From Coix lacryma-jobi var. lacryma-jobi (taxonomy: Eukaryota; Streptophyta; Magnoliopsida; Poales; Poaceae): a DNA stretch of 64,000 bases. Below are positions 43,904-55,866 of the stretch, piece after piece. The stretch covers positions 39,800,444 through 39,864,443 of the forward strand of contig CM019823.1 in assembly GCA_009763385.1 (NCBI GenBank). The letters run 5' to 3'. The translations under genes and the position numbers were made by a program. How positions within the stretch are numbered: position 1 is the first letter of the stretch; every line of letters starts with the position of its first letter. The notes under the pieces were generated by a model. It was not told where the DNA came from. It searched no databases and was given only the letters and a program-made list of their open reading frames with translations.

Positions 43904-44890
43904 GTAGTGCCTGAAGAAGTCTGGGTTTGTGGCCCCTCGATACGAATATTAGACATCAGCAACAATTGTATAAGGAAATTCCACACAAAATCTCTGCTCT
44001 TAAATCTCTAAATGTAATTATTCTTTCCCACCGAGTGAATTGGGTTATTTTCTCCTTCCATAAGGAACTATAATTGTGCATACATGACTTAATTTTATGT
44101 TGCAGAAATTGCTCCTAACTGCCAATGATATAGCTGATGATAGCATCTGCTGGGAAGGTCTATCATGTCTTCAAAAGTTATTGAATTTATCTTTAAGCGA
44201 AAACCGGTATGTCCGATTCTGAAACTCTTGTCCTCTTGTTGTTATTCATAGTAGCACTCAAACTTTTGCTCTGCGAGCTAGCAGCTAGATGTTGGCCCAG
44301 AATCAACCAATAGCTGACAGAAAGCTGAAACATGCCATAGGTTGAAGTATAAGAGAGAATGCATACTAAATATTGGCTTCTAACTTTTTCTTTAGTGTGT
44401 GGTAGAATCCTTCAGGCAGAAGATATATCTGGTGGTTAATTGGGTGCAGATTGTTGTGCTAAACATTTGCATTAGTTCTCTGAAGATGTCTATACGTATT
44501 CATGATTTTTTCGGTTAAATGGGATAGTTGAATTATCCTATTGAGCAACTAAACCTCATGGCCACATTGTTTTTCACCTATGTTTCTGTTAACATATTGA
44601 ATAGAAAATTTGGCAATTGACTCCTTCCACCAAGACACACGTAAAGTATCACATTGGTATAAAAAGGGGATGTGACATAGTATTGATGAAGAGAGATATG
44701 ATAAAAGTTTCATGGGATAATGTGATCATCCACTTTCTTGTTTATCTTGCAGACTGGTTAGCTTGCCATCACCTTTGGGCTCGCTGACTTCTCTACGTCA
44801 ACTACGTGTTGCAAATAACAGGCTTAATAGCTTGCCTATAGAAATAGAACTGCTGAAGCACCTTGAGATTCTCATAGCAAGTAACAATAG
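43904..44890 (+). pseudogene. Truncated leucine-rich-repeat gene (intracellular LRR type)
   Basis: Three exons are visible. 43904-44012 reads VVPEEVWVCGPSIRILDISNN. 44106-44206 reads LLLTANDIADDSICWEGLS. 44754-44890 reads LVSLPSPLGSLTSLRQLRVA and ends IASNNR. Each has AG and GT borders. The repeats have the LxxLxLxxN spacing of plant intracellular LRR proteins. A single-base loss near 43975 shifts the frame within the first exon (IRKFH in place of the expected KEIPH reading). No later LRR exon is found before the MULE at 45451 or beyond it. The gene is therefore a damaged 5' fragment, either cut by the MULE insertion or carried by it. Confidence 0.7.
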
Positions 44891-45450
44891 GTTTGTTCCA
44901 GAACCCATCATTTTTGGCTTGCATAACCTTATTTGTTCTGCCATACTTCTACGCATTTATATCTGAAATTCCGATTTTGTACTTTTGTTTATTCTACATT
45001 TTGCTGACAGCTATAACTATATAGTGCTGATTCTTTTTGTAATACAACTTTATTAAATTTAGGTAACCCAAAGAGTACATTTGTAGCCCAGAAAAAGTCA
45101 TACCAATTTCTGTTTTCTAGCGCACTTTGTAGTTAGCAATGTGCAAACACTAGTAGGCTGCTACTAGTTCTATATTGGGGTTTTTATTTCATTGTCACAA
45201 GTGTTTATTATTCACATTTGAAATCATAGCCATACTTAAAGTGGTGAACATAGTAATAGAATAATTCTATAAGTGTGCTATGAAACAATCTTTGTAATTT
45301 CCCATTTTGTTAACGAACATTAGGTACTAAAACACATGATTTAAGTGTGCAATACCATATGTCTGATAGGATCTATGTCTTTCTTTAATTTGTCTTATTT
45401 GTTTTGTTCAATTTGTATTTGCTTCATGTATTTGATGGATAGAAGAAGAA

Positions 45451-47095
45451 ATGTCAGATCTTGAGTCTTTGCTGGAGTACAATGATATTGTTAGAAAGAT
45501 GTTTGCTAATGAAGAAGAAGGATTTCAGTTCTATAACAAATACGGTTTTGAGAAAGGATTTAGTGTGAGAAGAAGCTATTGTGAGTGGGATAATGGCCAT
45601 AGACAGATGATCCTTCGGAAGTTCGTTTGTAGCCGTGAAGGTTTCCGTGAAGAGAAGCATCTGAAGAGGACGATTAAGAAGCGGAAGCCATGGAATATTA
45701 CTCGTGTTGGTTGCCTCGCTAAACTTGTTATTGCACAAGATGATAACACGGGCCAGTGGTATGTGAAGGATTTCATCGACGAGCACAACCATCCGATGGT
45801 GCCAGCAGACCTTACTTGTCTGTTGCGTTCACAAAGAAGAATCAGCGATGAGCAGAAAGCTAATATTGTGGAGATGGAGATTTCTGGGATCCGCAAACAC
45901 CAGATAATGGATATTATGGAAATATAGTATGGTGGGTATGATAAGGTTGGATATACAACAAGGGATTTGTATAATTTCTGCCATCGTTATAAGGTGGAGA
46001 CAATTGCTGCTGGTGATGCTTAAACAGTCATCGGTCACCTGACGGAACTTCAACGCGAAGATCCTGATTTCTTTTTCAAGTACATGATCGATGGGGAAGG
46101 ACACCTAAAGGGTCTATTCTGGTGTGATAGTCAATGTCTGCTTGATTATGAAGCATTTGGTGATGTTGTTGTCTTTGACAGCACCTACAAAACTAATCGG
46201 TACAACCTACCCCTTGTTCCTTTTGTTGGGGTGAATCACCATCGAAGCACGATTACTTTTGGATGTGGGGTTATTTCTCATGAGACTATTGAGTCATATG
46301 TGTGGATGTTGAGTGCATTTTCTGAGGCCATGGTTCAGAAGCATCCGGTTTGTGTGATCACTGATGGAGACCTTTCTATGCAGAGAGCAATCAGGATAGT
46401 GTGGCCGAATTCATCGCATAGGCTATGCATATGGCATATTGAGCAGAACATTGTGCGTAATATTAAGGATGATGTTGTCAAGAATGAATTCAGGAGTTTC
46501 CTTTATGATAGTTGCTCCATAGAAGAAAATGAGATAAAATGGCTCGAATTTTTGGATAAGCATACAGTTACAAATAAGGACTCATGGTTGTATCAAATGT
46601 ATGTTATGAGGGAAATGTGGTGCGCTGCGTATCATGCTAGTAAGTGCTACTTAGGATTGAGGAGCAACCAACGGAGTGAGAGCCTAAACTCCAGGCTTCA
46701 TATGCATCTAGATCCTAAAATGACACTTCCTGACATGGTAAAGCACTATGACCACTGTCTTTCAGGGCTGCGAACAAATGAGGCGAAGCTGGACTTTGAC
46801 GCGTTGAGCTCTAAGCCATGCACAGAACCAGATGCTTCAATTATTGAGATACAAGCTGGGGAGTGTTTCACACCAACAGTTTTTGTCATTGTGCAGTTCA
46901 GCATAAGCAGCCAACAAGTGTTGTTTGATTGAGATTCTAGATGGTGATGGTATGAGTGAGTATATTATTGGCAGGAAGGATAAAGGAGACATGATGTTTT
47001 ATGTGAAATATGAATTACATAGATAGCCATCTGAACGTCTCGAATGTTTGCACTTTCAGGTACAAGATAGTATATGTATACCACGGAGTGCCTTA
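45451..47095 (+). pseudogene. FAR1-type Mutator-like (MULE) transposase
   Basis: The frame starts ATG 45451. A FAR1 DNA-binding domain occupies about residues 20-115 (EEGFQFYNKYGFEKGFSVRR ... DEHNHPMV). The MULE transposase core follows, with VVVFDSTYKTNRYNLPLVPF near 46160, VCVITDGDLSMQRAI near 46350 and LCIWHIEQN near 46425. TAG at 45925-45927, TAA at 46021-46023, a frameshift near 46925 and TAG near 47027 break it. The SWIM zinc finger after the shift is degenerate. Proteins of this family were domesticated as light-signalling factors FHY3/FAR1, but this copy is a decayed transposon gene. Confidence 0.85.
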
Positions 47096-47099
47096 CAGA

Positions 47100-47690
47100 T
47101 ATTAATGGACAACAAACGCCAGCCGAGGTGGGACGTGAGGGCGTAGCCCACCGCCGATGGACACCGTGAGGGCCGCGACAGACGGTCCGCGCGCGAGCAC
47201 GGTCGGGACGCGGTGCTGCAAGCGCGTTACGGAGGGGCACCGCCGCCGCTGGCCGCCGAGAGGGTCTTCGTGGGGTCGCGGGCCGAGCGCCGAGAGGGCC
47301 GCCGCCACTGGGTGGGTGGAGCGGCCGCCACCTCGTTGAAGGGGACCACGGCTGCTGACGGACCCAGATCTCCCCTCCTCCGCCGCCATCGCCGGATCTA
47401 CATGGTGCGCGCGGGCGGGTGGCGCTGGGCGAGGCGGCCGCAGAGCACAAGAAGGGCAGGCGGGCGGGCGGCGCAGGGTGAGGCGGTCACAGAGCACAAG
47501 AAGGGCGGGCGGGCGGCCGGCGCTGGGCGAGGCGGCCGCAGAGCACGAGAAGGGCGGGCGGGCGGCGCTGGGCGGGGCAGACACGATGAGATGTAGCCGG
47601 CGCCTATCAGACATTGGGAGAGGAAGGAGAACAGAGCGACTGAGAGATTGGGGAAAGAAGGAAGAATCAATCGTACTACTCAAACATCAT
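47100..47690 (-). other. GC-rich block read best on the minus strand, with minisatellite
   Basis: On the minus strand the order resembles a grass gene's leader and first exon (C-rich leader, ATG near 47424 followed by AAEEGRSGS). I recognise no protein and it does not continue. It could be the other flank or a captured piece of the MULE. Confidence 0.3.
47412..47580 (+). repeat. 48-bp minisatellite, about 3.5 units
   Basis: Units contain GGCGCTGGGCGAGGCGGCCG followed by CAGAGCACAAGAAGGGCGG. Open frames across it in several registers are a by-product of the repeat. Confidence 0.7.
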
Positions 47691-48263
47691 TTTTCAATTC
47701 TTCAAAAAACAATATTTTTCAATTATAAATTTACCATTATACCCTTAATTACATTAAAAATTTACGAAAATAGAATAATCTAATTTTATTTAGGTGATGT
47801 GATCCCACCAATTTTGGTACGCGTCAGGTGCATATGGTCCCACCATTTAGTATACACTTAGATCCTCTTGGTGCCTCTCTAAATGGTTTCTCTTGGTGCC
47901 TGTGCCTTTTTAACCATTGGATCGCTCCTTGTGAGCCGTCTATTTTTTGACAACCATTGTAAAAATTCTCTTATTTAAAACCATGTGCATGCATGATGGG
48001 TTCAACTCAAATCTGTTCAAAGACAATCTAGTCTTAGCCTGAACCTGTTCAATATTCAGTTTCAGACTTAGGGGGGGGGGGGGGGGCGTGCGTTCTCATA
48101 CGCTGGCTGAGTGTGCCAACACTCGACAGCGATCTGCTTACTCAAGTCGTAGGAGTACTATTATATTATTATCGGGAGTACAGTAGTAGTATATTATAAA
48201 ATTCTCTGGCTGCTTGAACGCTCCATGCATGTGATGGATTATTGCTACTTCTTGTTAGCTTCC
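47691..48263. other. No gene; AT-rich with poly-G
   Basis: A G run of about 16 at 48071-48086. No frame or repeat border recognised. Confidence 0.3.
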
Positions 48264-48561
48264 GGGCCAGTTTGGTAGAGCTCCACCTGATTCTGATTCT
48301 AAGCTGATTCTCTGAGAGAAGTGATTCTGTGACTGAAAGTGATTCTCTTTGATTCTTTAACATAAACTCTTAAAATCAGCATGGAGAATCACTTCACGGA
48401 ATCAGGGGAAACTACTTTTTCCAGCTCTCAGCCTCTTAGTTCATTTCAGAGAATCACTTCACAGAATCAGCAGAGAATCACTTCTCTCTGAAAAACTGTT
48501 TGACAGAGCTTCTGCTGGATTCAGTAGAGAATCAGCTCTAGGAGCTCTACCAAACAGGGCC
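48264..48561. repeat. MITE with GGGCCAGTTTGGTAGAGCTCC ends
   Basis: The inverted terminal repeats pair with GGAGCTCTACCAAACAGGGC at 48541-48560. The interior repeats AGAATCACTTC six or more times in both orientations. A hAT-type MITE is likely, but no 8-bp duplication is clear. Confidence 0.75.
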
Positions 48562-48904
48562 GGGTCCATCTGCATCAAACATGGATTCTTTATTATATAT
48601 TATCGTTAGTTGCACTGCGGGACCAGAACTCGATCATCAGGTGGCGTATTACCATGTAGAGTACGTCCAACACCATTTGCTGAAAGTTACTGCCGTAACT
48701 AACAAGTTGTTGATGGGATCGAAGAAGTAACACGAGTTAGTTCATTAGGAGCAGTCAATCCAGTCATGCATGATGTACAAAAAGATGTCTGAAATCATGT
48801 GCACAGTTTTCACTTTAATTCAATTAATTTATATACCACTTGAAACAAGCTAAGTCCAAGATCTGGAATGGAGAGGATCGTTTTCATACCGTATATAGAT
48901 GAAT

Positions 48905-50035
48905 TTCTCACAATGCGGGTCCTTTTCAGCAGCAGCAACCAGCAACCAGCAAGCAATGTCAACATCAGCCATGTCCACGTGGGAACCAAACGGCCGGCTG
49001 CCATCACCCTCAGGCCTCAGTTGCATATTAATCAGTAATCATGTACGATTTGTTAAGTACGTGGAATCAGTTAGTAGTAGTAGTAAGTACTACAGTAGTC
49101 AAGAACAATCCAAACCTCATCAGTGCAGCAGGTTGTCTTGCTGACATCTGCATTCATTCGTGCTTACATAAAATTCGTGGAAGCTTCCTACACAGGAAAA
49201 AAAGGCATCCCCGAAGTTTGAAATCGCCCTACACTACATTGAAAATCGAAATCCTTCCGTGAAATATTTGGTCATCCATCTCTCTCCGCCGACAAATTTA
49301 TTAATTATTCAAGCTCTCAGGTGTGTCGACCAAAGCATTGAGCTAGTATTTCACATTCATTTGAATTGACGATCTTTGAGACCACGTGTTTGATTGTGTC
49401 TTTACGTACTACAACACCTTGCGAGACCTCAATCTCTTCAAAGCTCAGGTGGTGTAAAAAGATTATTATTACAAGAGTCCCAGCACCATTTGCTTTTTGA
49501 TATGAAGTTTTACAGTCCAATGCATGCGTAACAAGCAGTCTGAATTTATGTGCCTTGTACGTAATCTCTGAATTTTCTGGTCTTATAACTTTTCTTATAT
49601 ATAGATAAAGATGAATTCCAGAGGGGGTCCATTATTTCAGCAGGCAGCTCTCAGACGACATGTCAACATCTACACACATGGGAATGAAACGAACAGCTAG
49701 CAGCCACACGCACCTGAGGTTAATTAATTACATACTAATCATCATGCAATGTTATCTTGATTTATCAACAAGGATTTAATCATATGAGTCAAGGACAATT
49801 CGCACCTCAGTGTAGTAGAGTAGAGTAGGTCGCCTTGCTGACCTGTGCGCTCATGCTTCGTCAGTTCGTTTTCTTTAAGCATAATTCGTGGAAGCTTCAG
49901 ATGCGGAAAAAAGGCTTTAATTTGCCCGGCCGGTCACCGGTCAGGACTCAGGAGTACTACTGCACTGCACGACACGTGAAATATATACGTACTTGGTCGT
50001 CCCATCTCTGCCAGCCTGCCGACAAATTTAGGCCG
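48905..50035 (+). repeat. Diverged direct duplication of about 410 bp (48905-49310 and 49615-50035)
   Basis: Shared ordered blocks include ATGTCAACATC, TGTCTTGCTGAC / CGCCTTGCTGACC, AATTCGTGGAAGCTTC, GGAAAAAAAGGC, GTGAAATAT and GCCGACAAATTTA, about 715 bp apart. No coding frame is conserved between copies, so this is non-coding or promoter-like sequence. The spacer 49311-49614 holds no gene. Confidence 0.6.
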
Positions 50036-50558
50036 CGCCAGGTGTCTCTGTGACTCTGTTACTGGAGGCCTTATACAATACAAGTATTTCTTTTTGTTCA
50101 TTTTTAGACCAAAGACCATTGACCCCGCTTTATACAAAGCAAAAGTTTAAGGTTTGCTCATTTCCTGGGTAACCAGGTTACTTACAAGAGAAACAGCGCA
50201 GTGCTCAGGCACTTCCCCTCTAAACTCTCTAAACAGATCTTCTTTTGGCTGTGCTAAAGGAGCCTTCCCTGTGACTTATCTTGGACTGCCACTCAGCATC
50301 TGTAGGCGAAGAGTGGATGATTATCTACCCCTGATCTCAAAGTGTCAGAAAAGACTTGCTTGTGCCTTAGTATTTCTTTCCCAGGCTGAAAAATTAGAAA
50401 TTACAAATGCAATCTTGTCAGCCTTGCCAACTTTTCACATGTGTACTCTACTGCTGCCAAAAGGTGTAATAAAAAAATAGACAAATTCAAAAAACCACCT
50501 ACAGCAGCATGGGATATGGTTTATGTCTCCAGAGATGGAGGGCTAGGAGTCCTCAATT

Positions 50559-50797
50559 TAGCGCCTGTTTGGTTGGTGACCGTAACTTACTACGTCTGAC
50601 CTTCGACAAACTGTGGCTGCCACAGAAAGTGCGGCGAGCAAAATTGAAGCCACACTTGTGGCAAAGTTTGACACGAAAATGAGTCTATGACGTGTGGGGC
50701 ATGGTTCTAAGAAAGTGTAGCGTGTCATAGCTGTGGCAGTGAACCAAACGACTGCCAGAAAAACTGTGACACGATGAATCTGTGGCATAGCAAAATC
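50559..50797. repeat. MITE inside the LINE
   Basis: Foreign sequence starts GCGCCTGTTTGGTTGGTG after VLNL and ends before CAAAATCATGCC, where the LINE reading resumes. CAGTGAACCAAACGA near 50737 inversely matches the left end. Borders are approximate. Confidence 0.5.
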
Positions 50798-51326
50798 ATG
50801 CCCTTTTGATGAAGAATCTAGACAAGTTCTTCAACAAGAAGGACATTCCTTGGATGTCTTTACTATGGGAAAAAAATTACCAAAATGGGAGGCTTCCTGG
50901 TTTAGTCAAGAAAGGTTCCTTCTGGTTCAGTTCAGTTACAGGATGGCAATTCCTGCCTTTTCTAGTATGACAATTGGGTACAACGACCTATACAATTCCA
51001 ATATTCAGAATTATTTTATTTTGCCAAAAATAAAAATATCTCTGTATCTGACCTTTGTGGGCAGCAAGACTTAACAGAACTTTTCAATCTACCGATGTCA
51101 GAAGAAGCTTTTGCTCAAATGCAACTCATAGACCAGTTCAGGCAAGATTTCCAGTTACCAGATTTAAATGATAAATGCTGGTGACCCATTGGGGAGATTA
51201 TGCAGCCACTAATGTGACAAATCCCTCATAGGACGGGCAGGCTATGGAAGTCAATTTGCCAGCCCAAGCACAAGATCTTTTTCTGGCTTCTCCTAAAAGA
51301 CCGATTGAGCACTAGAAACTTATTAA

Positions 51327-51479
51327 GGCCCTCTTTGGCTCACGAGGGAAAGATAGGAGAATCGTAGGAAATCAACCATGAAGTTAGACTGGATTTTTTC
51401 TTTCCTGTGAGCACAGTGAGAGCAATTCCTTTCCTATACAGTATTCCTTTGAAAAGCTTCCTGTGAACCAAAGGAGCCC
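51327..51479. repeat. Tourist-like MITE inside the LINE
   Basis: The ends GGCCCTCTTTGGCTCAC and GTGAACCAAAGGAGCCC are flanked by TAA (51324-51326 and 51480-51482). Removal restores the LINE reading ...NLLRRKRM. Confidence 0.85.
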
Positions 51480-51975
51480 TAAGAAGGAAGAGAATGCACT
51501 TGGAATCCTACAACTGTGTGTTGTGTCAGTTGACAACTGAAGAAACGTCTCAGCATCTTTTCTTCCAATGCCAATTTGCAAAAGATTCCTGGGGTATGCT
51601 AAACCTCCAAGCTAGTGTTGGAGCTCAGTCAGGTGATTTTGTGGCCCAAATCAAACTGCTTCACCCGTCTTCCTTCATGGTAATTGCAGTCCTCGTTTGC
51701 TGGGTAATTTGGACTAACAGAAATGTGGATCTTCAAGAATATTCATCCAAGCCTTGCCTCTGCAAAAGAAGTTTTCACACGAGAAGTATCCTCTTACTTT
51801 CTCATAGAGTAAAGGCTAGAAATGTTCCCTCTTTTGATTTATGGCTACAAAACCTTATGTAATCAGGTTGTTTTGTTTGCTCTTCTTTGTTTCCTTTTTT
51901 TTGTTTCTTAGTCTGTATTGTCCTTCTCTATACTTTTTTTTAAAATTCTGATTTAATAAAAAGCCTGTAGGGGAC

Positions 51976-52641
51976 TGTTGACGCAAAATGTGACACACCG
52001 CGCCTAACACACGGCAAGCCGAAAAGCTTGGCTTCAATCGAGTGCCCGGACGGTTTGGAATCCGGATACGTGCCAGTCGGTTTGACCTGAAAACCAACAA
52101 GGGATAAAACTGTCTGTGAGAATACCACTGGAACATGCCGGTTGAGACCAGACAGTTCCATATGTACGGCTTTGAAAGCCAATCACGATGGCACACAGCT
52201 ATAGAAAGTTATCTGTCAAAGCATGTTTATAAAGTTATTCGGCTAACGTGAAAAAGAAAGCATGTAAGTATATCAACTGTCGAATGCACGTATGAGGAAA
52301 GAACATGCTTAAACAAACAACAGACATTGTCAATAACGTAGCGAATTGTAAACAGGCAACTTGTAAATATAAATCTATTCAAACAACACATGCATAGGCT
52401 ACTCTAACTAGTCTGCCGCACGTCTAGTCTTTGTAAAACCCATCAAGCATAAACCAAGTCTACACCACTCCTTATAATTAGATTAATCCACCGTATGATA
52501 CAATCTAATTATAAGAACCTAAAAGCATGCATGTATCCAAACAGATCTATAAAAACTCATTACTCGTGTAAGCCTAACCCTGCATCTGCCGCACGATACC
52601 CAGTTTTACTAAAGCCTAATTGTGGCTGACATGCATGAACC
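51976..52641. other. No gene; probable fragment of another LTR
   Basis: TGTTGACGCAAAATGTGACA near 51978 resembles an LTR start. The rest is AT-rich and stops at the chromovirus boundary. Identity is not secure. Confidence 0.3.
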
Positions 52642-55600
52642 TGTCACACCCAATTTTAAGAACAAAATTGAATGCAATAACTTATGTGTGCCCAGAGATC
52701 AATCACACACATAAGCCACAAATTAAGAAGTACCATCACATATGTTTATTACATAACGAATATTATTCAAAGACTTTACATAGCAGCGGATAAATAAAGT
52801 ATCTCTCGCGGTAGCTCCATCACAGGGAAGATGACTGGTTGACAGCAAGACTAGAACTCTTCAGGGAAGTCGTCGTTACCATAGCAATCTGTTACCCATC
52901 CGGGATTTATATCCAAGTAGAAAGAAAATAAACAAGCATAAGTACATCTCGTACTTAACAAGTGTAACATGGGGTTCATGAGGCTCAAAAAGGCTGACAC
53001 TGGTTAAACTGCAGTAGCTTTTATTTGGCAACATTTTAACATTAAGGTGAACATATATGAATGCTTAAACCCAACCCACATGATCATAATAACTGAAACA
53101 TTTCAATAAGGTAAACAACATGAGCAACATAAATAACAACATATAACAACTAATCTGTGAGTTTTCCGGGCCGCTCGTATCCGTGAGCACGGCTGTTATA
53201 ACAGTTTATTAAACTCTGCGCAGAGGTGTACACTTTACCCGATGAGTCGTGATATCCAGATGCCCGGGTTAATTACTCCCATAACACTTCCGAGGTGAGC
53301 GGGCAGGATACACGCAAAGCCTTTCAAAGGTTCGTCTAACAAGTTAGGGCCGCTGGCTCTTAAGGCAAGGGGATGTAGAGCCCTCCTTCCAGGTGGCACA
53401 ATAACACGCAGCCTATACTCACGTGGACAGAAGCCGCACTATACCCAACTCGGCAAGATCCAACGCGCCTATACAGGTGTCCACTAACAAGCTAGAAAAG
53501 GTCCTTATACTGAGCTAAGGTCAGAGCCATATAACCCTCATGGTTGCACTGTATGTCCCAGCTTTTGCTGACAGGAGGTCCTAAACCATGTTGCTAAAAA
53601 GATCAAGTTTTATTCACCGTTATTAGATCATGTTTGGTTTAAGTAAAGCTCTAGCAAAGATTCTACCCATATGCACAGCAACCCACGGTTAACAAGGTAA
53701 CAGGTCAAAAATCTAGGATAAACTAGATAGGAGATCAAAATTAGACACATGCATATGTATTTAGATATTTCATGGTGGATAGGTCAACAAGGATGATCCC
53801 ATGCTATACTTGCCTGATTCTGAGTACTCTGGTTGCTCCTGGTTGTCGAAGTAGAGCTCCTGGTCACCAGCGTATGTCTCACCGTCTATACTCGATTACC
53901 ACATCAACACACAACCATCGGAACAACAACCATACAAAGCAAACAAGCTATAATTAGAACATTACACCAATCAGCAAGAAAGTAATATAAAAAGTTTGAA
54001 AACAGAAAGTACGATCTACTACGATCACATAAACGCGAAGATCACGAAAAACGGAATTATAACGCGAAAGTTATGAGCTAAACAAGTTACAAAACCTTAA
54101 TTAGCAGTTTAAACTTAACTCAAATTTTAATTACTGAAAACAGTAGATATCCTTGTACAGATAGATAGATCTTTTCAAAACGAATCTAACGCAACTTGAA
54201 CGGACTAAATCGGACTAAGAACGTAGAAGTTATAAGCATTTGAAACTAATGGCAAAACTGTAAATAAACTGAAATTGATTTTGAGTTTAAATTGATTTAA
54301 AACGAATTTCAGATCTGGCTGGACTGCGCCTCAATTAGGATGAAACGCAGGGGCTCAAACGGAAGAATTCGCAGACTCAATGAACAGGGCCATTGGGACC
54401 GCGGGTTTAGACCTAAAAAGGTGTAAGGATCTTTTTGTAAAACAGGCAACGAAGGGGTATCGAGCTCTGGTGTGCGTCGGATCTGAGATGGACGCTCGGG
54501 ATTAGATCAGGGAAGGTCGGCGGCGCTGTGTCGCCGGAGAGAAAGAAGGACGCGGCGGCTCCACGGCCGGAAGGCGGCGGCGCGGCTCGGGATTCCGCTA
54601 CAGAGCGGTAGAGACCTCGGGAGAAGATCCAAACGAAAGAGGAGCTCGAGGCGAACTCACCAGTGGTGTTAATGGCGTCGGATAGGTCTCGGTGACGGCG
54701 GGTTGCACAGTTGGGCGGACAGCGGCCTCTGCAGAGCGACGACGAGCGATTAGAGCACCAAGACGAGGGGGAAAAAGAGGGGAACACACTCGGTTAGCTT
54801 CGAGAGATCAAGGGGAAACTCGAGATACCACTTACAAGCTCGGAAACTCGACGAATTGTCGGGTTGATGGCGGCGGAGATCTTGCGGCGTGCGGAACTTG
54901 TCGCGGGTGCAGGCTAAGGCACGAGAGCTCGAGCTGTTTGCGTGGGGAGAGGCGGCGGGCTCTCGGGGATCTTATAAGAGGGTCGGTCCGGTCGATTTGG
55001 CAAGCGAGGACGCGTAGCGAGGATGGACTCGGTGCCGGTCATGGAGTCCGAGCCGGATACGAGAGGGAGAAGAAGCGATGGGACGCTGACAGGAGGGGTC
55101 GAGCTGTCAGCGAGAGCGGGCGCGGGAGCGGCGACCCTCGGGCGAGGCTGGACCCTCGGGCGAGACGGAGAAGGCTGCGCGCTCGCGAGACTGGAGCCTC
55201 GGGCGAGACGGAGATGCGCACGCGAGTGCAGCGCCGAGGCTGGACCCTCGGGCGAGACGGAGATGCGCACGCGAGTGCAGCGCCGAGGCTGGACCCTCGG
55301 GCGAGACGGAGACGGCGATGCTCGCGCGAGGCTGGAGCCTCGGGCGAGACGGAGATGCGCACGCGAGTGCAGCGCCGAGGCTGGACCCTCGGCTCAGCGC
55401 AGGGTTGCGGCGCTGCGCAGGGCTGCTGGGCCGGGCGACGGCCCACGCGAGCGACGGAGAGAGAGAGGAGAGGGGAGAGGAGAAGCGGGCCGGCGCAAGG
55501 GGAGGAGCAGGCCGGCCAAGCTGGCTCGGGCCAGAAGGGAGAAAGGAGGAGGAGGGAGAAGGAAAAATGTTTTCCAACTTCAGATTTGATTTTTCAAATG

Positions 55601-55820
55601 CATTTTCAAATCCTTTTTGAATTCAAACAACTTTTGAACTAAAACCACACATCACAAAAACAAGATATGCACCAGCATGTATGCATCAACATGATCTTTG
55701 GCCTAGGATTAATTTTAGCTTTTGCAAATAATTTATTAACTAAGTTTTATGCAACACACAAAATGCATAATTAAATCATATTGCCTATTTTTAAATTGAT
55801 GCAAATTTTGGGATGTTACA
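52642..55820 (-). repeat. 3' LTR of the chromovirus
   Basis: 3179 bp. On the minus strand it starts TGTAACATCCC after the polypurine tract and ends GGGTGTGACA. The left end and internal blocks match the solo LTR at 21490-24371. A GC-rich minisatellite lies inside at 55134-55392. Long open frames there on both strands are repeat artefacts. Confidence 0.88.
55134..55392. repeat. Minisatellite in the chromovirus LTR
   Basis: Units of GGCTGGACCCTCGGGCGAGA plus CGGAGATGCGCACGCGAGTG, with a 49-bp basic period and a longer variant of about 92 bp. The solo LTR at 21490 lacks an obvious counterpart. Confidence 0.75.
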
Positions 55821-55836
55821 ATTCTACCCCCCTTAA
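55821..55836 (-). promoter_or_regulatory. Polypurine tract of the chromovirus
   Basis: TTAAGGGGGGTAGAAT on the minus strand abuts the LTR start TGTAAC. Confidence 0.7.
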
Positions 55837-55866
55837 AGAATCTCGTCCTCGAGATTCCAACGATGC

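Larger units (their letters stand above)
50154..51975 (+). mobile_element. L1-type LINE, 3' end
   Basis: The C-terminal part of a non-LTR reverse transcriptase is seen at 50240-50480 (FPVTYLGLPLS, KLEITNAILSALPTFHM, LPKGVI). A -1/+2 shift follows, then the thumb region, and a zinc-binding RT-associated domain at 51494-51862 (CVLCQLTTEETSQHLFFQC, CWVIWTNRN). The 5' part of the element is missing, as is usual for LINEs. Several stops and shifts plus two MITE insertions make it inactive. The tail near 51950 is A/T-rich (TTTAATAAAAAG). Confidence 0.8.

Noticed and set aside
47100..47690. 193-codon minus-strand frame as a real gene
   Set aside because: Dominated by a 48-bp minisatellite and Pro/Ala/Arg bias, with no continuation or family.
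54692..55642. 316-codon and overlapping frames on both strands
   Set aside because: They lie within the chromovirus LTR and are created by its minisatellite. The protein is a simple repeat.
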